A stretch of DNA of 64,000 nucleotides, taken from contig OY821518.1 in the NCBI GenBank assembly GCA_963682025.1, positions 128,910,543 to 128,974,542 on the forward strand, in the 5' to 3' direction. The notes under the pieces were generated by a model, which was not told the DNA's origin, did no database searches, and saw only the letters and a program-made list of their open reading frames with translations. Position 1 is the first letter of the stretch; every line of letters begins with the position of its first letter. The stretch comes from Cordilura impudica. Taxonomy: Eukaryota; Arthropoda; Insecta; Diptera; Scathophagidae. A program made the translations under genes and the position numbers. Below, piece by piece: positions 23,900 through 35,740 of this stretch.

Positions 23900-24641
23900 A
23901 ATACCTTATACCACTATGTGGTTTGGGTATAATGACTTTGTGCTGCTGTCTGTAACTACCAAAAATATTTGACATAGACCCATCTTTAATTATACCGATC
24001 GAATCAGAATCACTAACTGATTCGATTTAACGATGTCCGTCCGTCCGTCCGTCCGTCCGTCCGTCTGTGTGTCCTAAGCCTCTATCGGCCATGGGATGAA
24101 CGCTATTGAAATTGGTAAGAATCGCTCCATGTTCAGACCTAGCCCCCATACAAATGACCCCTATGAAATCAACATAAATTGCCATAAGATCCAAATTATC
24201 ATATAAATCGTAGTCAAATTGGGTTTGTATGTATTTATAACATCCATTAATCAGTACTCCAAAAATGATCAAAATTGGACAACTCTCAGTCATAGGCCCC
24301 ATATAGAGCTGCTTCCCGATCTTCACTTAAATCTATCAAAAAACAAAAATATTGCACTGATTCTTCTCAAATTTTGTTTGTATATATTTTTTCAAAGTAT
24401 AAGTGACTTTACCAAAAATGGTCAGGATCGGTCCATTTTTCGACCTAGTCCCCATATAAATATAGTATCCGATATGAACTTTTTCATATCTGCAGCGAAA
24501 AAAATTAATAAAAATGCCACTCAAATTTGGTATATGCTTATTTGCTTTATCCAATTAGTTGGACCGAAGAGATAGGGTCTCTTAATCATGGTATATGGTA
24601 TCGTATAGTCGGATTAGACCGACTATAATCTTCTTACTTGT
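23900..24641 (-). repeat. R1 dispersed repeat, copy 3
   Basis: Full-length in the reverse orientation, from ATACCTTATACCACTATGTGG through a (GTCC)n core at about 24035-24066 to ACTATAATCTTCTTACTTG. The palindrome is slightly changed (GGATTAGACC). No coding capacity; the open frames on both strands arise from conserved noncoding sequence shared by all copies. Confidence 0.85.
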
Positions 24642-27600
24642 TATCAATATTTGGAGTTTGTTTAACATCTTGAAAGTATATGGGTTCAAGATCGGTTATG
24701 GATGGCTGAAAATCTTTGTATCTGATATAACAGTGTTAAGTTATCAAAAATGAGTTCTCGTTTGAAATTTGTATACCTCGAATTTTTTTTTATAGAAGTT
24801 TCAAGTGTTTGTAACGATTGATTTTATTAAATGTGAAAATTCTGAAAATTTATATGACTATTTTTCTGAAATTTCAATAGAAGAATATTTTGTAAGCAAA
24901 TGAAAAACATTTCCAAAACAATTTCTAAAAGAGAAACCTCCCGAACCACTGTTTCTCTCTCAGTCAAAATAAGATAAAGAAAACAAAATATCGCACGCAT
25001 TTATGAAAAGTATTAAGCATTTTCAATACCGCCACAACAATATGCGATTATCTAAATTGCATACAAAATTATTTTAATTAAAAATCTAATTTTCTTCTTC
25101 ACCTTGTTCGTTCTTGTGGATCTGTTTTTTCGTATATTATGTATACAGGTTGGTAGATGCAATGGATCAAATGAATGGCTGCCTATTTGATTGGATGGTT
25201 CGGTTCAGTTGGGTTTGTTTAGTTATTTGGATGTTGCATAATGTTAAAGTGCAAATGTTTAACATACGCTGGCTTATAGCTAATTTTCTTAAACATTTTT
25301 AAATTTTGATCATGCCACAGTAACAATAACAAAGTTTAACAATTCGAAACTCTAGCAAGCAAAAGGACTCACCGTCTGTTTGATTAAGTGTGAGAAATTT
25401 TCATGATCATTTTCATTTAAATGAAGATCATTCATGGTTAGTGTTTCGGTAATAAACGATTAAAATGATATTAGTAAGTAGGGGTATTAGAAAAGAAAGT
25501 GGTGAGAGTATCCTTTCTGTGTTTATTTGTTTTTAGAACCCATATGTTTTCGAGCACTGAGGGACGAAGGTATCCCTTAGTTTTTGTTTGGTAGGTGTGA
25601 AAATACGTCATGTGGTCACTACTTATCATTATATAGCTAATTCGCGTAATTTTAGTGTCTCCGCTTCTGTTCTTCTTCTTCTTAAGTTGGTTTCTTTTAT
25701 GTTGATGCCGTCTTTTATTGATTAATGGTGTTTAATTTGTGTAACCAAGAATATATTTTTGCTTGGTTGTCTATGGCAATTATTTTTATCCGGTTTTTAG
25801 TTCAACAATTGAACAATTTTGAAAATATTTTGTTTTACATATGAGATGAATTTGTGGCAGCCACATGTTTTCTACGATGACAAGAACATTTAAGGGGCCG
25901 CCGAAGAAGTAACTTTGAATAAAGAGATAGCAATACTGCGTTGTAACCAGTTTTACGCAAGGAAATATTTTTAAATTAAAAAAAACAATATCAATATTTT
26001 AAAATATTTCTGCTTACTAATATTTAACTGTATTCTTCATCTTCTATTAATGTTAAGAATAGGATAAATTATACACTTTTCGACTTTCTTTACGAACATT
26101 CGAAAGGTATTAGCAAAAAGAGATGGATTTTATTGGTGGCAGCTAACTCAAATTAGGGTGACGATACCTGTCGGGTTGGGTCAGTCAATTTAGCTGAGAA
26201 CAATTATAGCAGCTCCAAAAAAATGTTATTAAACTGAACGTCAGTTGTGCTAAGAAAATTGGTTGAATATTTTACAATTTCTCATAGAAGAGAAATCATA
26301 AATTAGGTATTAGGATTTAGGGTTATATGAAAAGAATAGATGTGAGTGATTTAAATTCAATTAGAATTTATTTAATGTAGTTGATTTAAATAGAGAAAAT
26401 ACAACTTTTACACACCAGCTTTCATCTAATGATAAATGAATACTGGGAGTGGAAATTTCTTTGTCCAGAAACGATTAACTACAAAGCGGTCGATCCCTTG
26501 ATCTTATTGTCCAATTTTTTACTTTAATACAAGAAATTGTCACATTTTTTTAATCAACAATCTATGTCTTCAACAAAAGATGTTCTAAATTTGAAAAACA
26601 ATAAAATACAATAAAATGTTAATTGATTTTAAGCAGAAACTGAAACCATAGCATCAGACAATGCACCTTAGAGTGGAGGAGTGTCAAACAGTATTTGTTT
26701 TTTGAATTACTGGCACTTTTTTTTTGCGAATATTATATGAAGTATTTACTAGGTAACACCTTTCTCATTACGAATTAATGACATGTCTTTTTTTTTGTTC
26801 CTTCGAAAAACAATAAATGTGTGGAGGATTAACCGAAAATATGAAGAAAACAAAACAGTTGATATCCTACAGAGCCAGAGACAATAAACAGGGTACTGCT
26901 ACTAGCAAAATATAAAGTACTACATTTGTTATTTTTAGATTATACACGTACAGGTGATAAAAATTCTAGAAAGGATCTTTCAGCAACAAAGATGCCAGAA
27001 ATAGTAATATTTAATTTGTTTTAGAAAATATCAAACTATCTAAGTCCAAAATCATTGTACATCTCATTAGGAAACACGATAGAAAATTAATAGCAACACA
27101 TATTTCCACCTCTAATGAAGATTACGATCAAAATTGTCGGTTCTCTGGATCTTTCTATTTGGCCTACATTTTACTTAATAAAAATCAAAATTGGATTGGT
27201 TGACGAATTCAGCTAAAATGCCGAACCATGAAATCATCGAATAAACAAATGCCCATTTTTATGATGTTGGGAAAACATTGGCTTTGGAATATTATTTATC
27301 CGCTTCCTCTCAGTTTAATTATGTGATAGATAACTAGTCCTACTTTATTGCTGCATCAAAGGAATGGCAGTCAAAGCATTATTTTTAAGTGTCCAAATAT
27401 ATTTACAAGACAAAGTGTCCAGTAAATGTTTTAGTGTGATTGATCATAACTGAACCAAAGGTGGACGATTGGATGTCGATGTGCAAATTCTTAATGATAA
27501 ATATATTCGAGCTCAAAATAGTTTTCAGACGTGACTAAGCGTCTTCTCATTACCCTAAGTCTACAATTGAAAATTTAGAAAGGCAATAAATCAAAACTTT

Positions 27601-27755
27601 CTTGTGAATTTGAAGAGAAAGGTACATAATATTAATTTTTTCTCTTTATTTAGGCTTATAGACTAACTAATAGTTTAGTTCTAATTACAGTATTTAATAA
27701 TAAGGGTTACAGATATAGGAGTTTAATTAATAAACTCGATTAGGAATCGAGCTAT
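24642..27755. other. Long gene-free stretch
   Basis: About 3.1 kb without recognisable gene, RNA gene, tandem repeat or TIR pair. The small open frame at 25114-25302 is Trp- and Phe-rich and resembles nothing known to me. A short TTCTTCTTCTTCTT run occurs near 25670. It could be intergenic or intronic host DNA. Confidence 0.4.
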
Positions 27756-28032
27756 CAGGGCTCTAATTCCTGCAGTCGTGATCGAAAAAATTTCGTGTCG
27801 GAATTAATTTCGATAGTTCGAAATTTTCTGATGATGGCACTCGTTAAGAATCGAAACGATTTTATGTTTCAGTGTTATAAAAAAAAAATAATCTTAATAC
27901 GTTACACAACACTGTACAAATGTAAAGGACTAATGAAAAAAGGCAAACAAAAACATGTGTTTAATTTTTCAACAACCACAAGCAAATTTTCAAAGTGGAA
28001 AAATATTTTAAAAACTAATTTAAACAAAAAAT

Positions 28033-28140
28033 ATGGATTCAAGTTTCTTTTTTCATTACTCATCATCCGACTCTGACGAAGAGCAAGATTTGAATAAAAT
28101 TAGAAAGAAAATTCGTGATTCCACGATTTGGAGTCTTTAG
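28033..28140 (+). pseudogene. Possible Harbinger nuclease N-terminal stub
   Basis: A 36-codon frame starts with ATG at 28033 and contains a Ser/Asp/Glu cluster (SSSDSDEEQD) followed by LNKIRKKIRDST. An acidic start followed by a basic RD(S/A)(T/S) motif is what I remember from N termini of fly Harbinger nucleases. Nothing of the catalytic domain remains. The call depends largely on the surrounding TIRs and the neighbouring SANT-like piece. Confidence 0.4.
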
Positions 28141-28291
28141 ATGGATGAATTTAACTTGGTCGTCAACTTCTCCCAAAGTCTGTTGGCTGTTGCTTTGCCT
28201 TGTGCGCAATTTGGCAAAATACCTTTGGCCAAGTTCGAGTGCTCTGCCATAAACTCAGCAAGTGCCTGCTTTTGCGTTGAATTTATTTTTG

Positions 28292-29097
28292 TTATTATGT
28301 GGTTTGGGTATAATGACTTTGTGCTAATGTTTGTAACAACCAAAAATATTTGACCTACACCCATCTTTAATTATACCGATCGAATCAGAATCACTATCTG
28401 ACTCGATTTAACGATGTCCGTCCGTCCGTCCGTCCGTCCGTCCGTCCGTCCGTCCGTCCGTCCGTCCGTCTGTGTGTCCATGTAAAGATTGTAATCAAAC
28501 TGCAGGACGCAAATATGAATATATTTTGATGAAATTTGGTATTCTATCCTTTATCGGCCATGGGATGAACGCTATTGAAATTGGTGAGAATCGGTCCATG
28601 TTCAGACCTAGCCCCATACAAATGACCCCTATGAAATCAACATATATTTCCGTAAGATCCAAATTATCATACAAATCTTAGTCGAATTGGGTTTGTTTGT
28701 ATATATTAAATCCATTAATCAGTAGTCCAAAAATGATCCCTATTGGATAACTCTTAGTCATAGGCCCCATATAGACTTGCTTCCCGATCTTCACTTAAAT
28801 CTATCAAAAAACAAAAATATTGCACTGACTCTTCTCAAATTTTGTTTGTATATATTTTTGCAAATTACAAGAGACTTTACCAAACATGGTCAGGATCGGT
28901 CCATTTTTGGGCCTAGTCCCCATATAGATGTAGCATCCGATATGAACTTTTTCATATCTGCAGCCGAAAAAATTAATAAAAATCCCACTCAAATTTGGTT
29001 TATGCTTATTTTCTATATCCACTTAATTGGGCCTGAGAGATAGGGTCTCTAAACGCATGGTATAGGGTATCGTATAGTCGGTCTAGACCGACTATAA
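28292..29097 (-). repeat. R1 dispersed repeat, copy 4
   Basis: Reverse orientation. The outer end is trimmed to TTATTATGTGGTTTGGG. A pure (GTCC)n tract of about 13-14 units spans 28416-28470, the longest in the window. The palindrome GGTCTAGACC is intact at 29080. The usual TTTTCTTACTTG end is missing because copy 5 begins at once. Confidence 0.85.
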
Positions 29098-29859
29098 TTA
29101 TACCCTATACCACTATGTGGCTTGGGTATAATGGCTTTGTGCTGCTGTTTGTAACTACCAAAAATATTTGACCTAGACCCATCTTTAATTATACCGATCG
29201 AATCAGAATCACTAACTGATTCGATTTAACGATGTCCGTCCGTGTGTCCATGTAACGCTTGTAATCAAACTGCAGGTCGCAAATATGAATATATTTTGAT
29301 GAAATTTGGTATTTTATCTTTTATCGGCCATGGAATGAACGCTATTGAAATTGGTGAGAATCGGTCCATGTTCAAACCTAGCCCCCATACAAATGACCCC
29401 TATGAAATCGACATAAATTGCCATAAGATCCAAATTGTCATATAGATCTTACTCAAATTGGGTTTGTATGCGTTTATTACATCCACTAATGAGTAGTCTA
29501 AAAATGATCCCTGGGACAACTCTTAGTCATAGGCCCCATATGGAGCTGCTTCCCGATCTTCACTTAAATCTATCAAAGAACAAAAATATTGCACTGATTC
29601 TTCTCAAATTTTGTTTGTATATATTTTTGCAAAATACAAGAGATCGTTCCATTTTTGGGCCTAGATCCCATATAGATATAGCATCCGATATGAACTTTTT
29701 TATATCTGCAGCCAAAAAAAAATTAATAAAAATTCCACTCAAATTTGGTTTATGCTTATTTTCTATATCCAGTTAGTTGGGCCTAAGAGATAGGGTCTCT
29801 ATACGCATGGTATAGGGTATCATATAGTCGGTCTCGACCGACTATAATTTTCTTACTTG
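29098..29859 (-). repeat. R1 dispersed repeat, copy 5, tandem to copy 4
   Basis: This copy follows copy 4 head to tail without a spacer and runs from TATACCCTATACCACTATGTGG to ATTTTCTTACTTG at 29859. The (GTCC)n core is reduced to two units, and about 30 bp are missing near 29642. TTTTTG occurs at both outer edges of the pair (28286-28291, 29860-29865) and could be a target duplication or chance. Confidence 0.85.
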
Positions 29860-30129
29860 TTTTTGACCTGAAATTATTTATCATCTCGATAGATAATTTG
29901 CTATCGACTAAAATGTCGTACGGTTGCGTTTGAGTATTCGCTCGTTATCGAGTAACATCATTTGAAATTTCGATACTTGTTACTCGATAACGGCTGAGAG
30001 CATCCCAAAAGAAAAAATTTCGCACGTTCGAGTAGAATTTCGATCGCTATCGACTCCGATAATTAGAGCCCAGGTTATGGGGTTTGTAGCGATTAAGCCT
30101 TCTTGTAAGACTTGAACTACTAAGTAACT

Positions 30130-30925
30130 CGGTCATTTCATTACTTTCATTACATCAGTAGCCTTAGTCTATAAGCCTCTGCATTATACCTTATTTCCTC
30201 ACGATGAATATCGCCATTTCTAAAGCACCAAGGGGCATTAACAATATTCATTTTTGGTATTTTTGTATACGTTATTTGATGGAATTTTTGACACATCCCC
30301 AGACTTGGATTAAATATATCCAGACTAGTTTCAGCATCTGCTTGAATAGCATTTGTTGTGTAGAGAGAGTTTAGAGCTTCTTCCCATAATTCAACTCATT
30401 TTTCTATATTTTAACTTTCGTTGGTCTTTTTTCTTCCAATGAAGTTATCAAGACTTAAAGATATTTGTCAGAATTTGCAATTGGAAACTGTATGTTGTCA
30501 ATAAGAAGTGGTATGCAATACAACGTAGCTATTCAAGTTAATGCCCCATTTTTCTGTCTACAGTTATTCGGTTGCAAATTAAATCGTTGCGTGTCGCCGA
30601 TAATATGACAGTGTTAGTAGCAAAGGTACCAATCACAGAATCTCCATTTACTGGCATATCATAGGTATAGAAAAGTTACGAAATAGGGCATAGTGGACTT
30701 CTCTGTGTTACACCCAATCTAATAGGTTGAAGACAGGAAGCTTCATCTTCATGCTTTACTCGAAGAAATCTCTCTCTTAAATATGACTCAAGAAGTTTAC
30801 TATAATAAGTAGACAACAACATACTTAACTTATAAATAAGTCCTCTATCGAATGCTTTTGTACACCTTAGAATACGGCTAACATACCTCTTTCTTTTCTA
30901 GAGAGGTTTATAATGAATAGGTTAT
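30130..30925 (-). pseudogene. Jockey-type LINE ORF2 fragment
   Basis: Degenerate reverse transcriptase on the minus strand. Reading downward from 30880: TKAFDRGLIYKL, YYSKLLESYLRERFLRVKHE, LQPIRLGVTQRSPLCPI (normally GVPQGSVLGPI) and YTYDMPVNGDSVIGTFAT. Near 30200 comes NAPWCFRNGDIHRE, the usual C-terminal block. The region corresponding to the YADD Asp pair has decayed, and a deletion joins RT to the C-terminal part. Multiple stops are present. Confidence 0.75.
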
Positions 30926-31070
30926 TCAATGTATATATTCGATTGTCAGGTGTTTCTTTTCTTTTGCATATTTTTTTGTACATGCATAATTTATTGATTC
31001 CTTCCAAATTGAAAACTAACACTCATTCCTATCAAATTTTATGTATCCCCTGTTATCTAATATATATTTT

Positions 31071-31797
31071 CAACCACCTATATGGTTTGTACTGATGTTT
31101 GTAACTACTAAAAATATTTCATCTAGACCCATCTTTTATTATATCGATCGACTCAGAATCACTTTCTAAGTCGATTTAGTGATGTTCGTTCGGCCGTAGG
31201 TCCGTCCGTCTATGTGTTCATGTAAACCTTGTAATCAAACTACAGATCGCAAATATGAAATATTCTGTCGGCCATAGGATGAACGCTATTGAAATCGGTT
31301 CATGTTCAGACCTAGTCCCCATACAAACGACCCCTACGAGATCAACCCATAAAATCCAAATTATCATATACATGGATCTCGGTGAAATTGGGTTAATGTA
31401 TGTTTATTACATCCCTTAATCAAAAGTCCAAAAATAAACCCTACACGATTATTCTTAGTTATAGCCCCCATAAAAAGCTGCTTCCCGATCTTCATTTAAA
31501 CATATTAAAAACAAAAATATTGCACATATATTTCCCAAATTTTGTTGGTATATATGATAGAAAAAGTAAGTGACTCTATCAAATAATGCCAGAATCTGCT
31601 CATATTTCGACTAGTCCCCATAAAAATATATGGACTTTTAAGACTTCAGACAAAAAAATAATAAAAATTCTACACCAGATTTGGTTTATACTAATTTTCT
31701 ATACCCAATTATTCGGACCTAAGACCATTTCTCTGAACGCATGGTATAGGGTATCGCATAGTCGATCTAGATAAACCACAATTTTCTTACTTGTTTT
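31071..31797 (-). repeat. R1 dispersed repeat, copy 6 (diverged)
   Basis: An older copy in reverse orientation. The start is decayed (CAACCACCTATATGG), the tetranucleotide core is reduced to GTCCGTCCGTC near 31201, and the palindrome is damaged (GATCTAGAT). The end ATTTTCTTACTTG at 31797 is intact. Confidence 0.8.
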
Positions 31798-33084
31798 CAA
31801 CGCTTTTATGGCTAAATAGGAAGTAAGGACAAATGTAGTTCGAAAAAATAATAAAAAGTATGTTCAAATCTATTATTTTTGGCATATATATCTAATACGT
31901 TGGATCACTAACACTTATGGGGAATCGAAATCTTATGAGTTGTTAAAAAAATACAATGGGTTAAAAATTACAACAGCAATTATATTTTAAAAAAAAAAAA
32001 AATCTAAAAAACGAAACCCTGGTATGCGTACTAAATTTTTAATGAATTGTTGAATATCTCCTTTCTACTGCATGTTTGTTTAACCATGTCATTAAAAATT
32101 CTATGAGTCCTAAGAAAAATACATAAAATCTGTTTATCTGCTTTCCTTTAATTTTCTGTTTTCAACTTCTAACGGTTTATTTGAAATAACAAATGAATTT
32201 TCGGCGCCACAGCTCTTATTAGTTTTTAGTCCTTCCTCAATGTGGAAGTTGTTGTTATTACAGGCATAATTACAAAAAAATTGAAAAAAAAATAGAAGTA
32301 ACGATCTACCTGTTCATTTTAATATCCCGTTTGCACACACAACTCATGCTTAGCATACCAAATGTTGATCTTTATTTCTCACCTTAAGTCTGTTAGAGCG
32401 ACCCAGCAAAGCAACTGACTTATTTTGTGACTTGTTATTAGAATCTGGCTTAATTTTAATACGGGTCAGAGCCAAACAAAATATCACTACTCATTCATTA
32501 CAAGGCATATGCGAGTGTATAAAGTCACTTTTTCATTAAAATATTATCTTAGTTTAGGCTCTTACTAAAAATTTGTTGTTGTTGTGAAATCTCGTGTTAT
32601 CGATCATGCTGTTCTACTTAGCCTATTAGTTTTTCCTCAAAATATTTTTAGATCGTATTTTTTTTCTTCTTGATTTTTTTAGGTTTTTATGTCAGTCATT
32701 TTTAGTTTGCTTGTGCAATGTTAGATTTGATCTTGAGGACCACCAAGCGTTGGTAGCTGTAGATAAAATATTGTTTGATTTTTAGCAATAATTTACTAAT
32801 GATATTTGAAAAATGGAAATTTCAAATTTGTTTCTTAATAGAGTTGCAGGCTGTATTCAGCTAAATTCTACTGAAATAACAAAAAAAAAAAAAAAATTAA
32901 AGATATTATGGTTTCAGTTATAAAGTTAGTTACTCGATCGAGAACTAGTTACATAACTGAAAGAAAGAATCTGGATGTGGTGAAAAATTTTATCAACTCC
33001 AACGAAAATCATTTTAAGTAGTTCCTGTAGCCTAACGGGAAATTGATTCTTTATAATCTTCTTTATCGGTGAAAATATTACACT
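31798..33084. other. AT-rich gene-free stretch
   Basis: No gene or repeat structure was recognised here. Poly-A runs occur near 31990, 32275 and 32880. Confidence 0.4.
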
Positions 33085-33449
33085 GCGTGTATCCCAGTTT
33101 TGCCCCAAGTCTTGCACTTTTTTTATGGGCCCCAAGATTTGGGGCCTCGGTGTCATTTTTGCAAAAAGGTGATAATTTTCTCAGGGTCATATCTTGCAAA
33201 CCGTTCCGAATTTTGATTTACTCTGAGGCAAAGTTGGAGCTCTTGTCATAAGAAACAAAAATTGTGAACATAAAAAAAAATCATCTTCAAAATCAAAATC
33301 GCAACAAACTTAAAAAATTAGATTTTTTTACCTTTTTTCCCTGTTCAGGTCCATAGGTAGCAATCCGTTCGAAATTCAAGGAAACAGTCAACAAAGAAAT
33401 CAAAAAAGTAATGCAAAACAATGCATCAATAAAATTGATATTACCTCTG

Positions 33450-34985
33450 CAAACAATGCGTCGAGTTTTTTGCCTTTGTACCGTTTTTCCATCGGCCTTC
33501 ATTGTGGTTTGGTGAAACCGTTCTCTTTGCTCATCGCTAGGGAGGTGTTTGATAAAATCGTAAAAATAAAAATTAAAAAAATGCAGCTGTAATGTCATCG
33601 ATGTGCCGATTTTCTCATAATAATACAGCATTTCCTTCCCCCATTCTCTTGCTTCCGGTTCCGCGTCTCGATCGTTTTAAATTTAGTGCAATACCTTTTT
33701 TAATTTTGGCATCGCTACGCTTTAAGAAAACGCTTTTCAAATAGTCGAATGCGTTTGGACAATTTACAACGGCCACTTCGATGAATTTTTTAACAGTTTC
33801 CAATTTTATGTGGAGTGGTGTCAGCAAGATGTCTTGAGTATTACCAACTAAAGGTGCATTCTTCAGTCTATGTTGTTTCATTTGTTCCTCCACTTTGATG
33901 AATTTTTTAACAATTCCCAATTTTATGTGGTGCGGTGGCAGCAAGATGTCTTGAGTATTGTCAACTAAAGGTGCATTCTTCAGTCTATGTTGTGTCATTT
34001 GTTCCTCCACACTTCCTCTTGGTCTCCACGACTTACATTGGAATTGATTCAGAGGTGAGCGCGAATCCCAATTACAAAGAAAATAAAATAATTTTGGGAA
34101 GCCGCCCTAATGGATGATCCTTTGCAAAATGTTGACGACCTTCATATCACAGCAAATCTTCCATTTATTTTCGTAATATTTGATTTTTTTCATTATATCT
34201 TTCAATGTTTCATAGCTTTCTTTCATGGTTCGCCACATGGAACAACACTGCTTTCAAGCTTGAAACAGACCCACAAATAAATAACCTCCACTCACTAGCA
34301 ATGTAGTTCATTCCCATTTTTAACACCAAAGCTTTTATATATTTGCAGTAGGCGAACGAATTGTCATCATTTAGAGTGTAGAGGCTCTGAAATTCAGCTT
34401 GCCGTTTGCGGTACGCCGTAGAATTAACATTAGCATGTCTAAGTTTTCTTTGCTTTAAAATCGCTGTCAATAATATGGCAAGTCACTGCAATAGTTCCAA
34501 TATGGCCACAATGAAATCCATTTCCATTTTGTTATCAGTTGTGGTCCATCTCTTCCCTGTTGGGGCTCATAATCGGAATCAAATGGATCTTCAGAAGTAA
34601 CACCACTTGCTCTACTCATTCCTGTAGATTCTGTCCTACGATCTGGAGTTGGCGGCCTTGGTGATACAAAATATTCAGCATGTCGAATTAGACGACATGT
34701 GTAATTAACGCAGGCATAGCGAGTGGCTGCATCATGCTCACCTGGGCGATTAATCCAGTTTACCGGCTTACAATACTTCATGCTATCTTTGCCTCCACTC
34801 AACCATACCATGAGGTCGATATAACATTGGCGACACACTGCATTAGATATGGAGTTTTCACCGGTCAAGTGTAGTTCGTCGAAAAACAACTTATATGCTC
34901 TATTGAATTCGGTAGTTAAAAGATTATTTTCCTTTTGAAATCTTGTAAAACTTTTTTTCTGATTTGATGACCAGAAACGTAGCAA
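33450..34985 (-). pseudogene. Transposon-encoded protein of unnamed family
   Basis: The frame begins at 34985 (MLRFWSSNQKK) and is broken at several points. The N-terminal part has SNAVCRQCYIDLMVWLSGG, a Cys-containing block. The middle part (near 34250) has WRLFICGSVSSLKAVLFH, and the next part has PLVDNTQDILLPPHHIKLG. The last has SDEQRERFHQ near 33535. In proteins I remember from insect, hydra and aphid annotation this order appears as FIDSSK..LKAVLLH, LLPPLHIKLG and HGERFHQ, but I cannot name the family and do not know whether it has been tied to a transposase. A 117-bp duplication (33774-33890 and 33891-34008) repeats the HIKLG block. Confidence 0.55.
33774..34008 (-). repeat. 117-bp tandem duplication inside the ORF
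   Basis: Two near-identical 117-bp segments (exactly 39 codons) lie head to tail, each carrying TTCTTCAGTCTATGTTGT and the coding block HIKLG. Being a multiple of three, the duplication keeps the frame. Confidence 0.85.
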
Positions 34986-35561
34986 AATAAATCAGTTTTT
35001 TCACATTGCATATTGAAATTGTCAGTTGCCAATGCTGTGTTCGAATTATGCTGTGGCACTTTCTCTATAACTTTCACAGCTGAGCTCTCGTTGACATCGC
35101 ACTGTGTAATCCCTCGATGTGAGCATCATGTCGCTTTTATATTGTGTGCTGCGTCCCTTGATGCGTGTGCTGAACTTACTGCTTTGCCTGTGCTGCTGCG
35201 GTCGGTGCGTGATCACGTGAGTTGTTTATTGAGATCTTAGGTACATTTTTGTAGTTGATTGTTTCCTTGAATTTTGAACCCGAACAGGGGAAAAAGGTAA
35301 AAAAAATCGAATTTTTTAAAGCTTTTTGCGATTTTGATCTTGAAGAAGAAGCTTTTTTGATTTTATATGTTCACAATTTTCATTCTTTATGACAAGAGCT
35401 ATCTATAACTTTTTCTCAGATAGTAAATCAAAATTGCTAACGGTTTGCAAGATATGAGCCTGAGAAAATGATCACATTTTTGCAAAAATGACACCGAGGC
35501 CTCAAATCTTTGGGGCCCATAAAAAAAAGTGCATGACTTGGGATAAAACTGGGAGACACTG

Positions 35562-35740
35562 GTCCTTTTTTTATCTTTTATCACGTAGTGGTGTCCGTAT
35601 ATGGTTATATATTTTCGAGTTGCACTGTGTTATTTTAATGTCATGATAAAAAAAAATCAATTGAATGGTTAGAGATTAGAGATTTAGGAAGCGATTTTTA
35701 TGAAAACGCACTTTTATCTTTAAATTTTAAAAAGTTCATT
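35562..35740. other. Short AT-rich spacer
   Basis: Sequence between the long-TIR element and the mini-me-like repeat; nothing recognisable. Confidence 0.35.

Larger units (their letters stand above)
28141..29884 (-). pseudogene. Zeste/SANT-like DNA-binding ORF, interrupted
   Basis: The frame starts at ATG 29884 (MINNFRS), is cut by the two R1 copies, and resumes near 28291 as INSTQKQALAEFMAEH. It then reads LAKGILPNCAQGKATANRLW and EKLTTKLNSS. The pattern ALxxFM, LAKG, GKAxAxxLWEKLTxxLN fits the Myb/SANT-like domain of the zeste regulatory-protein type, which in Harbinger elements serves as the accessory DNA-binding protein. Joining the two sides closes the frame without loss. Downstream helices are missing. 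Confidence 0.65.
27759..30070. mobile_element. PIF/Harbinger-type remnant with nested R1 pair
   Basis: Terminal inverted repeats GGCTCTAATT (27759-27768) and AATTAGAGCC (30061-30070) are flanked on both sides by CAG (27756-27758 and 30071-30073). A 3-bp CWG or TWA duplication is characteristic of PIF/Harbinger transposons. Both ends are followed by TCGAT/ATCGA-rich subterminal DNA. Inside lie a short plus-strand piece that could be the nuclease N terminus and a minus-strand SANT-like piece, the two-gene arrangement of this superfamily. Removing the two R1 copies (28292-29859) leaves about 740 bp, so the element is an internally deleted, MITE-like derivative. Confidence 0.75.
33085..35561 (-). 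mobile_element. DNA transposon with about 320-bp TIRs, unclassified
   Basis: The first 315 bp (33085 to about 33398) reappear inverted at about 35250-35561. The ends read GTGTATCCCAGTTTT on the left and its complement with one change, AAAACTGGGAGACAC, on the right. Shared internal landmarks include CCTCGGTGTCATTTTTGCAAA, TATCTTGCAAACCGTT and a Lys/Phe-type AT-rich block before CCCTGTTC. The roughly 1.85-kb interior holds one degraded protein on the minus strand. Long TIRs and a single gene suggest a cut-and-paste transposon. No target duplication was identified, so the exact ends are uncertain by a few bases. The superfamily is unknown to me. Confidence 0.75.

Noticed and set aside
24219..24575. 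118-codon frame, with similar proteins encoded by several other R1 copies
   Set aside because: The recurring peptide comes from conserved noncoding R1 sequence and is broken in different ways in other copies; both strands give equally long frames.
34986..35250. Plus-strand frame MKLSVANAVFELCC
   Set aside because: Antisense or adjacent to the long-TIR transposon ORF, with no domain; it may simply be that element's interior.
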